This document shows, piece by piece, positions 42,669-51,900 of a stretch of DNA of 64,000 bases (within the stretch, counting starts at the first letter, position 1; each line of letters opens with the position of its first letter). The translations under genes were made by a program, and so were the position numbers. The notes below the pieces were generated by a model. It saw only the letters and a list, made by a program, of their open reading frames with translations. It made no database searches and was not told the origin of the DNA. The stretch comes from Marinobacter lutaoensis. GTDB taxonomy: Bacteria > Pseudomonadota > Gammaproteobacteria > Pseudomonadales > Oleiphilaceae. The stretch spans positions 1 through 64,000 of the forward strand of contig NZ_MSCW01000007.1 in NCBI RefSeq assembly GCF_001981305.1, written 5' to 3'.

Positions 42669-43196
42669 TCAATCCAGGCCGGGAGGGTACTTGGAAAACA
42701 TCTCCGACACCACCTCGTCAATCAGCTTGCTGCGGGTTTCCGGAGACTGGCTTTCCCTCAGGTAACGGCGGCTGGCGGCACGCCAGACCACCTGGCGGGT
42801 GTCGGTGTCCACCAGTTCCACCACCAGCTTGCCCTCATGCACCTCACGCACGGGCGGCGGGGCCGCCACGCCCCAGCCGAAGTGGCCGGAACCAAAGCCG
42901 AAACCCAGGCCGACCCCGGTCTGTTCCAGCCGCTCCTCCTCGACGATCTGCCAGTTCACCAGCAGATCCGCCTCGTCCGCCGGCACCTGACGCATGGCCT
43001 TGCGGTTGAGCTCCCGCTCGACCGCGCGCTGAACCCGGCTGCCGTCCAGGGAAACAAAGGTCCCCTCCCCGGCGTCCTCGGCGAACGCCCAGGTGGCGTA
43101 GTGGCCGAACACAGCGGCGTGATTGTAGTCGGTAACGACGTTGGCGGCGCATCCCGCCAGCGCCAGGGCGATGAGTCCTGCGACAATCCACCTCAT
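42669..43196 (-). CDS. DUF4136 lipoprotein
   Basis: A 175-residue lipoprotein: leader MRWIVAGLIALALAGC with Cys16, then a DUF4136 domain (YATWAFAEDAG, ADLLVNWQIVEEE, LVVELVDTDTRQVVWRAAS). The Gly/Phe-rich insert GFGFGSGHFGWG is common in the family. Secreted and probably membrane anchored; function unknown. GGGGAGG precedes this ATG (43194-43196), which is preferred to a start at 43229. Confidence 0.9.
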   Translation of the reverse strand: MRWIVAGLIALALAGCAANVVTDYNHAAVFGHYATWAFAEDAGEGTFVSLDGSRVQRAVERELNRKAMRQVPADEADLLVNWQIVEEERLEQTGVGLGFGFGSGHFGWGVAAPPPVREVHEGKLVVELVDTDTRQVVWRAASRRYLRESQSPETRSKLIDEVVSEMFSKYPPGLD

Positions 43197-43279
43197 GAAA
43201 TCCTCCCCTGAATCAGGCTGTCCGTTCATGTTGTCTTGAGTATACGCCTGTTACACGTCGCGACCGGCCCAGGGGTCCC

Positions 43280-43885
43280 TCAGGTTTCAAAACTGTAATC
43301 CAGTTTCTGGGCCTCGCAGAATGCCGAGAAGTCCGGCTGACGGTCCACCGGCAGGGAGACCTCTGCGGACACCTGGCTGCCATACGTTACCGCGCCGATC
43401 TCCGCCCCGTGCACCTCGCACCAGTGGCGAAGCCGCTGTTCGTCGGCAAAGGGCAAGCGCACCCGGGCCGTCACTCGGGCCTGCTGGATCACCCGATCGA
43501 CCGCCGACAACACACGCTCGGCAGCGCCGGCGTAGGCCCGGACCAGCCCTCCGGCCCCCAGTTTGATGCCTCCGAAGTAACGGATCACGATCACCAGAAC
43601 ATCCCCCATGTCCTTGTGCTGGATGACGTTGAGGATCGGTTTGCCGGCGGTACCGGATGGCTCGCCGTCGTCATTCATGGCGGCCTCCGCCGCGGAACCG
43701 GGGCGACCGATCTGGTAGGCCCAGCAGACATGCCGGGCATCCGGGTGCGCCTGGCGTGCCCGTTCCAGCCAGCACCGGACGTCGTCCCGGCTGCTCACCG
43801 GGGCCACCCAGGCAATGAACCGGCTCTTTTTCACGTCCGTTTCCCGCTCCAGGAACCCGGCGGGTACGGGGTAGTCTCTGCGCAT
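43280..43885 (-). CDS. yigZ: YigZ/IMPACT family protein
   Basis: A 201-residue cytoplasmic protein of the UPF0029/IMPACT family. The N-terminal half contains KKSRFIAWVAPV, HVCWAYQIG and the signature DDGEPSGTAGKPILNVI followed by VIRYFGGIKLGAGGLVRAY. The second half is the smaller ferredoxin-fold domain. Bacterial roles are not firmly known; the eukaryotic relative regulates translation. AGGTGG lies about 6 bp before the ATG at 43883-43885. Confidence 0.93.
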   Translation of the reverse strand: MRRDYPVPAGFLERETDVKKSRFIAWVAPVSSRDDVRCWLERARQAHPDARHVCWAYQIGRPGSAAEAAMNDDGEPSGTAGKPILNVIQHKDMGDVLVIVIRYFGGIKLGAGGLVRAYAGAAERVLSAVDRVIQQARVTARVRLPFADEQRLRHWCEVHGAEIGAVTYGSQVSAEVSLPVDRQPDFSAFCEAQKLDYSFET

Positions 43886-43934
43886 GCTGTCCACCTGTCT
43901 GCACACCACCGGCCATGGGCGGGTGGGACGGCGT

Positions 43935-45257
43935 CTAGCCCGACGCCAGCAGCGGCAGCCGCAGCGTCACTCGCAGCCCCCCCTCGGGCCGGTTCTCGGC
44001 GGCAATGGTACCATCATGGGCGCTGACGATGTTCCTGGCGATCGCCAGCCCCAGCCCCCAGCCGTTGCCGCCCCGGGACGGATCCGCCCGGAAAAAGGGC
44101 TCGAACAGGTGCGCCAGCAGCCGGTCGTCCACCCCGGGGCCCTGGTCCTCGACCGTCACCACGCAGTCCTCCCCCTGCAGTGCCAGTGACACCCGCACCA
44201 CCTTGCCCGGTGGGGTGTGGTCCAGGGCGTTCTGGAGCACATTGTCGATGGCCCGGTGCAGCAGGCCTTCATCCCCCAACAACGTGGCCCCGCGCACCTC
44301 GGGTTCGGCCACCAGCCGGCAGTCGACGCCCTGGTGCTCGGCGTAATCCGCCACCTCCTGCAGCGCTCGGTTGACCAGCACCAGCGGCTGTACCGGCTGC
44401 CGCTGGATGTCCTGCCCCTGTTCGGTCACCCGATACAGCGTGAGGATCTGCCCGGTCATCGTCTCCAGACGCTCGTTCTGCCGCAGGATACTGGTCATCA
44501 GCTCCGGGTCGGCGCCGCTGTCACAGGCCAGTTCGATGGCTACCCGCTGTCGCGCCAAGGGCGTCCGTAGGTCGTGGGAGATGTCGCGCAGCAGCTGGTT
44601 CTGACGCTCCAGCAGACGGCACAGCTGATCGGTCATAGCGTTGAAGGCCTGTGCCAACTGGCCGATTTCATCCCGACGGCCGGCAATCCGGGCGTTGACC
44701 CTCAGGGTGTTGTCGCCCTGGGCGATGGACCGGGCGGTGCTTTCCATATGCCGCAGCGGACGCGACACCCAGCGGGCAATCCACCAGCAGGCCAGGGAAA
44801 TCAGCAGGAACGCCAGGCCGGATTCGATGGCCTGAAAGAAGCGGGGATCCAGCCAACCCTTGCTGTGCATGCGCGGCCAGGCCACCAGGCGGTAACGCCC
44901 ACCGGGCAAGTCGATCACCGCCGGCTTCTGTGGGTGCCAGAAGGAATCCATCCGCTCACGCACCGATTTCGGCAGGCGCCCCAGATCCAGGTCCCGCTCG
45001 ATCAGCAGCAGGTGCAGGTCCCGCCGTTCCCCTTCCCGGCGCAGGAACCGCCAGGTCTCCACCCGGCCCAGCCGTTCCCGGATGTCCACCGCTTCCCGGG
45101 CCAGGTCCTGCAGCCCCACTTGGCGTTCAATGGTCTCCCGTTCCCGGTCCATCAAGTAGCGGGTCACCATATTGCTGGCCACCACCGCCACCGCCATCGC
45201 CAACCAGATCGTCAGAAAAATCCGCCAGAACAGCGGAAAGGTCAGGCGCCGGCTCAT
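43935..45257 (-). CDS. Sensor histidine kinase, CpxA-like
   Basis: A 440-residue inner-membrane kinase: TM1 (FWRIFLTIWLAMAVAVVASNMV), periplasmic sensor of about 130 residues, TM2 (SGLAFLLISLACWWIARWV), HAMP linker, HisKA with phosphoacceptor His in RDISHDLRTPLAR, and an HATPase with NVLQNALDHT, DQGPGVD and GLGLAIARNIV. The domain plan and neighbours (a CpxR-like regulator overlapping by 4 bp and a divergent CpxP/Spy-like gene) point to envelope stress sensing. The orthology is inferred. Confidence 0.9.
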   Translation of the reverse strand: MSRRLTFPLFWRIFLTIWLAMAVAVVASNMVTRYLMDRERETIERQVGLQDLAREAVDIRERLGRVETWRFLRREGERRDLHLLLIERDLDLGRLPKSVRERMDSFWHPQKPAVIDLPGGRYRLVAWPRMHSKGWLDPRFFQAIESGLAFLLISLACWWIARWVSRPLRHMESTARSIAQGDNTLRVNARIAGRRDEIGQLAQAFNAMTDQLCRLLERQNQLLRDISHDLRTPLARQRVAIELACDSGADPELMTSILRQNERLETMTGQILTLYRVTEQGQDIQRQPVQPLVLVNRALQEVADYAEHQGVDCRLVAEPEVRGATLLGDEGLLHRAIDNVLQNALDHTPPGKVVRVSLALQGEDCVVTVEDQGPGVDDRLLAHLFEPFFRADPSRGGNGWGLGLAIARNIVSAHDGTIAAENRPEGGLRVTLRLPLLASG

Positions 45258-45940
45258 GTTGGCACCCGGTAGCTGTAACCGAGCCCGCGCAACGTCTCGA
45301 TCCGGGGCGGGTCGTCGTTACCCAGCTTCTTGCGCAGGTTGCTGATGTGCATGTCCAGGGTACGGTCGTAGGCTTCCAGGCGCCGTCCCAACGCCCACTG
45401 CATCAGATCGGTCTTGCGCACCACACTGCCGGCGTGGGCCAGCAGAACCGACAGCACCTCGTACTCGGTGGCGGTCAGGTCCACCGGCTCGCCGTTCTGG
45501 TAAATACGGCGCTGAGCCGGTTCGATGCGCAGGTCCCCATACTCGCGGCTGGCGTTGAGCTCCGCCTTCTGGTCCCAGGCGATGCGGCGCAGCAGCGCCT
45601 GCAGCCGTGCCACCAGTTCCCGGGGATTGCAAGGTTTCGGAATGTAGTCGTCGGCCCCCACCTCGAAGCCGACGATTCGGTCGGTTTCGTCGCCGCGGGC
45701 GGTGAGCAGCACCACCGGAAGGTGCGTTCGGGCCCGCAGCTGGCGCAGCACATCCAGGCCGCTGATATCCGGCAGCATGATGTCCAGCACCACCAGATCA
45801 CAGTCCTGGCCCAGGGCCAGAGTCAGGCCGTCGCGGCCGTTGGCGGCCTCCCGCACGGTGAATCCCTGATTGTCCAGATAGCGGGCGAGCAGCGAGCGCA
45901 GCTCGTCATCGTCTTCGACCAGAAGTACTCGGTTCTGCAT
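45254..45940 (-). CDS. OmpR-family response regulator, CpxR-like
   Basis: A 228-residue regulator. The receiver domain has acidic pocket EDDDE, phosphoacceptor Asp in VVLDIMLPD (residue about 52), Thr in LLTARG and Lys in PKPCNPREL. A winged-helix DNA-binding domain follows (LTATEYEVLSVLLAHAGSVVRKTDLMQWALGR; DMHISNLRKKLG). ATG at 45938-45940 is used; the in-frame extension to 46195 covers the intergenic control region. It probably activates the divergent CpxP/Spy-like gene. Confidence 0.92.
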   Translation of the reverse strand: MQNRVLLVEDDDELRSLLARYLDNQGFTVREAANGRDGLTLALGQDCDLVVLDIMLPDISGLDVLRQLRARTHLPVVLLTARGDETDRIVGFEVGADDYIPKPCNPRELVARLQALLRRIAWDQKAELNASREYGDLRIEPAQRRIYQNGEPVDLTATEYEVLSVLLAHAGSVVRKTDLMQWALGRRLEAYDRTLDMHISNLRKKLGNDDPPRIETLRGLGYSYRVPT

Positions 45941-46014
45941 GTCACACCCTCTCGCAATCACTTGGCGGGAGTCTAACACGGGGCCGCACCGGCCCCGCCG
46001 CGCCGGTTTTTTTC

Positions 46015-46030
46015 TTTGCACAACCTTTAC
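46015..46030 (-). promoter_or_regulatory. Candidate CpxR box in the divergent control region
   Basis: On the minus strand GTAAA-N6-GCAAA, one mismatch from the CpxR tandem GTAAA consensus. Located 75 bp upstream of the regulator gene and 107 bp upstream of the CpxP/Spy-like gene, where autoregulation would act. Confidence 0.45.
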
Positions 46031-46136
46031 AGAAGCCTGACGTTCCTTGACCCACGCCAGGGGTAAGATGGCCCCACGGTTTGATTCGCCCCGGTGGCGA
46101 ACAACGCAGACACTCGACACAACACGAGGTAATACC

Positions 46137-46502
46137 ATGATCAAGTACAAGACATCCCTGATCGCCGCCAGTGCGCTGGCATCCGCCCTGCTCATCGGCA
46201 GCCCGCTGGCGCTGGCCGACCATCACGGCAAGCCGCCGTTCGGCGAGCGGCCGGACATGGACAAAATGTGCGAGCAGTTCCGCGAAGGCACGGGGCCGTT
46301 CGACCCGGACGCCCGTGAAAAACGGATGGCGGAACACCGTGCCGAGGCCGAGAAGTACCAGGAGGAAATGGCCAAGCGGCTGAAACTGACCGAGGAACAG
46401 CGCAAGATCTGGGACGAGATCCATCAGGAGCGTCGCGAGAAGTTCAAGGAGCGCGCCGAGCACTGGAAAGAGAAGCTGGAAAAACGCTGCGCGGAGGAAT
46501 GA
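46137..46502 (+). CDS. Spy/CpxP-like periplasmic chaperone
   Basis: A 121-residue secreted helical protein: signal peptide (to PLALA about residue 24) and a charged helix-rich body with an LTxxQ-type motif, LKLTEEQRKIWDEI, as in Spy and CpxP. Such proteins act as periplasmic chaperones or repress the Cpx sensor. Being divergent from the CpxRA-like pair copies the E. coli cpxP-cpxRA layout. GAGG lies 8 bp before the ATG at 46137. Confidence 0.85.
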   Translation: MIKYKTSLIAASALASALLIGSPLALADHHGKPPFGERPDMDKMCEQFREGTGPFDPDAREKRMAEHRAEAEKYQEEMAKRLKLTEEQRKIWDEIHQERREKFKERAEHWKEKLEKRCAEE

Positions 46503-46567
46503 GCCCGATTGTGCGCCGGAGCTGAGCGCCTATACTGGAGCCTACGGTAACCACCCCGGACGCGACC

Positions 46568-47341
46568 ATGAAACGCCTCAAATCCAGCGCCCTCTGGTTC
46601 TTCGCCAGCCTGCTGACACTGCTTGCCGGCCCGCTCCTGCTGGCGGCAAGCGGTGCCCTACACGGGGCCGAAAGCTGGCAGAGCGCCCGCCGCGACAGCG
46701 CCAACATCGCCCCCACGCCCGAGCAGGCCCCCGAGGCCATCGTGCAGGTGTACGGTGCCCGCGCCTGGAGCTGGCGGGGCTATTTCGCCGTTCACACCTG
46801 GATCGCCACCAAGGAAGCGGGGGCCAGCCACTACCTGGTGCACGAAGTCACGGGCTGGCGGCGTGCGGTGGTCCGCTCCCGGATCGCCGCGCCGGATACC
46901 TACTGGTTCGGCGCCGAGCCTACCCTGTATGCCGACCTGCGCGGCGACCAGGCGGCCCGCCTGATTCCCCACATCTACGACGCCATCGCCGCCTACCCCT
47001 ACCCCGACGAGTACCGAGCCTGGCCCGGCCCCAACAGCAACACCTTCACCGCCTGGGTGATCCGCGAAGTACCCGGTCTGGACGTGGCGCTGCCGAATCA
47101 TGCCATCGGCAAGGATTATCTTGGCGACCGGATCGCCGCGCCGGTGCCCGGCGGCCTGGGCTACCAGTTGTCCCTGGGCGGCTATCTGGGGGTACTGGCG
47201 GGTGTACGCGAGGGCATCGAACTGAACGTCCTGGGTCTGAGCCTGGGCATCAACCCACGGGCCCTGGGCATCAAGCTGCCGGGTATCGGCGAGCTGGCGC
47301 TGCTCAACCCCAACCCGATGCCCGAAGGCGGCAGCCCCTAG
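46568..47341 (+). CDS. DUF3750 family protein
   Basis: A 257-residue protein with an N-terminal membrane segment or signal peptide (LWFFASLLTLLAGPLLLAASGAL). A DUF3750 domain follows with VHTWIATKEAGASHYLVHEVTGW, YPYPDEYRAWPGPNSNTFTAWVIREVPGL and a conserved PNHAIGKDYL. Cys is absent and His, Asn and Thr are well conserved, so a transpeptidase- or peptidase-like fold is possible, but no activity is known. Its last bases overlap the azlD stop on the opposite strand. Confidence 0.9.
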   Translation: MKRLKSSALWFFASLLTLLAGPLLLAASGALHGAESWQSARRDSANIAPTPEQAPEAIVQVYGARAWSWRGYFAVHTWIATKEAGASHYLVHEVTGWRRAVVRSRIAAPDTYWFGAEPTLYADLRGDQAARLIPHIYDAIAAYPYPDEYRAWPGPNSNTFTAWVIREVPGLDVALPNHAIGKDYLGDRIAAPVPGGLGYQLSLGGYLGVLAGVREGIELNVLGLSLGINPRALGIKLPGIGELALLNPNPMPEGGSP

Positions 47342-47655
47342 GCGCCCACCCCATACCGCACCGCGGCGGCCGCCACCAACCCCAGGGTGATGGCCGGCAG
47401 GGGCTTGTGCAGCAGCAACATGGCGCCGGCGGTGACCAGCAGTGCCGCCAGCGCGCCGAGATCGCCGGACACCGCCATGGGCACGATGATGGCGATGAGC
47501 ACGGAGCTGGCCATGGTATTGATGAAGCTTTCGATGCGCGGGCTGATGCGCACGAAGGACATGGCGAAGACCCCGCCATAACGGGTCAGCAGCGTGACCA
47601 CCGCCATGATCGCGATCAGCAGCCAGAGACCCGGCCCGGTCGTCTCAATGCTCAC
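47338..47655 (-). CDS. azlD: AzlD branched-chain amino acid exporter subunit
   Basis: A 105-residue membrane protein with about four helices, AzlD/LivH-type small subunit partner of AzlC. The start is GTG at 47653-47655, preceded by GGAGG at 5 bp; a reading from 47733 would lie inside azlC. It overlaps the azlC 3' end by 11 bp, so translation is coupled. Confidence 0.9.
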   Translation of the reverse strand: MSIETTGPGLWLLIAIMAVVTLLTRYGGVFAMSFVRISPRIESFINTMASSVLIAIIVPMAVSGDLGALAALLVTAGAMLLLHKPLPAITLGLVAAAAVRYGVGA

Positions 47656-48400
47656 GGGCACCTCCTTCGGTCCGGGCCCCGGCCGCCCCATCGGCGCTCG
47701 TGCGATCCAGCCAGAAGTAACCCACCAGACCACCGGCCAGGGCCCCGATCACCACGTGGGTGTTGGGAGGCAGCCACGCCCAGGCCACCAGCGAGGCGGC
47801 GGCCGCCACCGCCCAGGCCGTCAGCACCCGGGGCGACTTGCGCCCGCCCAGGGCCATCGCCAGCAGGAAACACCCCAGCACCATGTCCAGCCCGAATGCC
47901 TTGGGGTTATCCAGCAGGCCACCGAAATAGGCCCCCAGCCAGGTGCCGAAAATCCACGCCAGCCAGAGCACCAGGCCACCGCCGAGGATCACCTCCAGGT
48001 TACGGCGGCCGTTCTGGTAATCCTGGGCCGAAACCGCCCAGTTGGCGTCCGTCAGCAGTAACAGCAGACCGTAGCGGCGGCCGGGAGACAGATCCTTGAG
48101 CATGGGATACAGCGAGGCGCCCATCAGCAGATGGCGGGAATTGATGGCAAATACCACCGCGATCAGTGGCAGCACCGGCACGTCCGCCCCCCACAGATCC
48201 AGGACTGCAAATTGCGCCGCGCCGGCGAACACGGTGGTGCTCATGACGATGGTCACCAGGGGGGTCAGCCCCTCCTGGGTGGCCGCCAGGCCGAACGCGG
48301 CACCGAACGCCACCACGAACAACGAGATGGGCAGGAGCCGGAAGAATTCCGCGCGAACTTTGCGCGGTTGAAACTGGTAGGGATAACGCGGACTGGTCAT
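47645..48400 (-). CDS. azlC: AzlC branched-chain amino acid exporter subunit
   Basis: A 251-residue inner-membrane protein with the AzlC signature near its start (PISLFVVAFGAAFGLAATQEG) and FAGAAQFAVLDLWGA, INSRHLLMGASLYP, TDANWAVS. With AzlD it exports branched-chain or related amino acids such as valine. The neighbouring rightward operon breaks down similar amino acids, so export and catabolism are close together. Start ATG at 48398-48400. Confidence 0.93.
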   Translation of the reverse strand: MTSPRYPYQFQPRKVRAEFFRLLPISLFVVAFGAAFGLAATQEGLTPLVTIVMSTTVFAGAAQFAVLDLWGADVPVLPLIAVVFAINSRHLLMGASLYPMLKDLSPGRRYGLLLLLTDANWAVSAQDYQNGRRNLEVILGGGLVLWLAWIFGTWLGAYFGGLLDNPKAFGLDMVLGCFLLAMALGGRKSPRVLTAWAVAAAASLVAWAWLPPNTHVVIGALAGGLVGYFWLDRTSADGAAGARTEGGAREH

Positions 48401-48941
48401 CTGCCAAAGCTAGGGTGGAAGCCAGGGAAAGCGTATAGGTACAAACCACTAATCGCAACCTGAAATTCACTGCCGCCTCAGCCTGTTACATGAGTTTTGC
48501 ATCTTTTCCGCCCCGCCCGGCGGGCGACAACAGTTGACGTTAACGTAAAACGGGGTTAGCGTGTTTTTCGTCCAGCCCCACAAGGGCACGCCCCGGCACC
48601 TCGCCTCGGGCAGGGACGACGAAATCGACCGGCGGCCAAAAGCCGGACGATGACAACAACAACACCGCCACGCTCGCCGAGATCCGGCAGGTGGGAGAGG
48701 ATTTCGACATGTCAACCATCACGCTTCGCGCGGACCGCCGGTCCGTCCAGCCCGTTCCAACCGGCCCCCTGGCCAGCCCCCGTTCCAGTCCTTCGGGATC
48801 GCCCCTGACGGCCCTTTCGTCGTCGGCCGTGTCAACACGTTGACGGCGCGCGCCTGACCGACACCCCGATAACCCCATGCCCGGTATCCTGGGGCGCGAA
48901 CGCGCACCGGTGCCCCAACGCATCTGGAAACGGTGACTGCC
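48401..48941. promoter_or_regulatory. Control region between azlCD and the amino-acid oxidation operon
   Basis: About 540 bp without a firm gene. TTGACGTTAACGTAAA at 48534-48549 has a perfect 10-bp palindrome core ACGTTAACGT and resembles, from memory, operators of MerR-type LiuR regulators of branched-chain amino acid genes. A 44-codon frame (ATG 48709 to TGA 48843) with GGAGAGG upstream is possible but Ser/Pro-rich and unsupported. Confidence 0.45.
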
Positions 48942-51900
48942 ATGACACAACTGCGAAACGTCAGCCTGAACGACGTCTGGGAAAAAGACTCCGGCCCGGT
49001 CTACATGAACGGCAGCCAAGCGCTGGCCCGCCTGCCGCTGCTGCAGGCCCAGCTGGACCGCATGAACAACCTGAACACCGCCGGTTTCATTTCCGGCTAC
49101 CGGGGCTCGCCGCTCGGCGGCTTCGATAAGGTCCTGTGGAAAGCCCGGGACTACCTGAAGAAACAGCACATCCATTTCCTGCCCGGCGTCAACGAGGACC
49201 TCGGTGCCACCGCGGTCTGGGGCAGCCAGCAGGTCAACATCTTCGAGGGCGCCAAATACGATGGCGTGTTCGCCCTCTGGTACGGCAAGGGCCCCGGTGT
49301 CGACCGCACCGGCGACGTGTTCAAACACGCCAACGCCGCCGGCACCTCCCGGTTCGGCGGGGTTCTGGCCGTCGCCGGGGACGATCACGCCTGCAAGTCC
49401 TCCACCCTGCCTCACCAGAGCGACTTCGCCTTCATCGATGCCGGCATGCCGGTCCTCAACCCGGCCGGCATCCAGGACATGCTTGACCTCGGCCTGTACG
49501 GCTGGGCCATGTCCCGGTTCAGCGGCTGCTGGGTCGGATTCAAGGCGCTGGCCGAGAACATGGACTCCTCCATTTCCGCCAACCTGGACCTGAGCCGAAT
49601 CCGGATCGTAACGCCCCGGGACTTCCAGATGCCCGAAGGCGGCCTGAACGCACGCTGGCCGGACAAGCCGATGGAGCAGGAAGAGCGCCTGCATCGTTAC
49701 AAGCTGGAAGCCGCCAAGGCCTTCTGCCGCGCCAACCGACTGGACCGGACCGTGCTCTCCGCGCGCCAGCCCAGGCTGGGTATCGTCACCACCGGCAAGG
49801 CCTATCTGGACGTGATTCAGGCCCTGGCCGACCTGGGCCTGGGCGAGGCGGAGCGGGAGGCCATCGGCCTGACCGTGTACAAGGTGGCCATGCCCTGGCC
49901 GCTGGAGCCGGAGGGCATCTACGAATTCGCCTCCGGTCTCGAGGAAATCCTGGTGGTTGAGGAAAAACGCGGCCTGATCGAAGAACAGATCAAATCCCAA
50001 CTCTACACCTGGCAGGACAGCCGTCGCCCCCGGGTGGTCGGCAAGCACGATGATCAGGGCCGCGAGCTGCTGCCCACCATCGGTGAGCTCACCCCGGCCA
50101 TGGTGGCGCGAGCCATCGCCGCGCGGCTGGACGGCCGCTACTGCACCGATACGCTGAAGCAACGACTGGACTTCCTGACGGAAAAGGAAAACAGTCTGGC
50201 CAAGCCCCGGGAACGGCTGGAGCGCACGCCCCATTTCTGTTCCGGTTGCCCCCACAATACCTCCACCCAGGTGCCCGAGGGCAGCCGCGCTCTGGGCGGA
50301 ATCGGCTGTCATTACATGGCCACCTGGATGGACCGGGGCACCGACACCTTCACCCAGATGGGCGGTGAAGGGGTAACCTGGCTGGGCCAGGCGCCGTTCA
50401 CCCGTCAGAAACACGTGTTCCAGAACCTCGGTGACGGCACCTATTTCCACTCCGGCACCCTCGCCATCCGCGCGGCCATCGCCTCCGGCGCCAACATCAC
50501 CTACAAGATCCTATACAACGACGCGGTCGCCATGACCGGCGGCCAGCCGGTGGACGGCACCCTGACCGTTCAGCAGATCACCCATCAGCTCTACGGCGAA
50601 GGCGTCCGGCGCATTGCCGTGGTCAGTGACGATCCCGGCAAGTATCCGTCCCGGGCCGATTTCGCCGACGGCACCACGTTCCATCATCGTGACGATCTGG
50701 ACGCGCTGCAGCGGGAACTGCGCGAGGTGGAAGGCTGCTCGGTGATCATCTACGACCAAACCTGCGCGGCGGAGAAGCGCCGGCGGCGCAAGCGCGGCAC
50801 CCTGGCCGACCCGGACCAGCGGGTGATCATTCACGCCGACGTCTGCGAGGGGTGTGGCGACTGCGGTATTCAGTCCAACTGCCTGTCGATCCTGCCCAAG
50901 GAGACCGAACACGGTCGCAAGCGCACCATCGACCAGTCCGCCTGCAACAAGGACTTCTCCTGCGTGCGCGGGTTCTGCCCGAGCTTCGTCACCGTCAAGG
51001 GCGGCCGTTTGCGGAAACCCGCCGGGGTGCGCTCGGACGTGGACTTTCCGGAACTGCCCGAGCCCACCCGAGTCACCGGCAACACCCCCTACGGCATCCT
51101 GCTGACCGGCGTGGGCGGCACCGGCGTGGTCACGGTCAGTGCCCTGCTGGGCATGGCCGCGCACCTGGAAGGCAAGGGCGTGTCGGTACTGGATCAGACC
51201 GGGCTGGCCCAGAAGTTCGGCGCGGTGGTCAGCCACGTGCGGATCAGTGACCGTCAGGACGACATCCACGCAGTGCGCATTCCCGCCGGCGAGGCCGATC
51301 TGATGCTGGCCTTCGACCTGATGGTGGCCGCCTCCGACGACGCCCTGGCCAAGCTCGACAACCGGTTTTCCCGGGCCGTGGTGAACACCGAGCCGGCCAT
51401 GCCCGCCGCCTTCACCCGCGACCCGGATCTCCGCTTCCCGGGTGAGTCCATGGCCCAAAGCGTGCGCGAGGCCTGCCGTGAGGACGGCAGCTGGTTCCTG
51501 GATGCCGGCGGTCTGGCCAAGGCCCTGATGGGTGACGGCATGGCGGTGAACCTGTTCACCGTCGGCTTCGCCTACCAGAAGGGCCTGCTGCCCCTGAGCG
51601 CCGAGGCCATCGAGCGGGCCATCGAACTGAACAACGTGGCGGTGGCCAAGAACAAGCAGGCATTCCTCTGGGGTCGCCGTGCCGCCCACGATCTGGAGCG
51701 GGTCCGGCAACTGGCCTTCCCCGCCGCCAAGGGCGAGGTGGTACAGGTGATGGAAACCACCGAGCAGCGGATTCAGCGCCACATGGCGTACCTGACCGAG
51801 TACCAGAACGCCGCTCTGGCCCAGCGCTACGAAAAACTGGTGCGCAAGGCCGAGCAGACCATCCGGCAGAAGCTGGGCCAGGACCCGATGCTGCTGCGCT

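Noticed and set aside
48709..48843. 44-codon frame ahead of the oxidoreductase gene
   Set aside because: Has a ribosome-binding site but Ser/Pro-rich low-complexity product with no support; mentioned only within the control-region entry.
48540..50450. 636-residue minus-strand frame before azlC
   Set aside because: Overlaps the oxidoreductase N-terminus and the control region; no plausible ribosome-binding site or motif.
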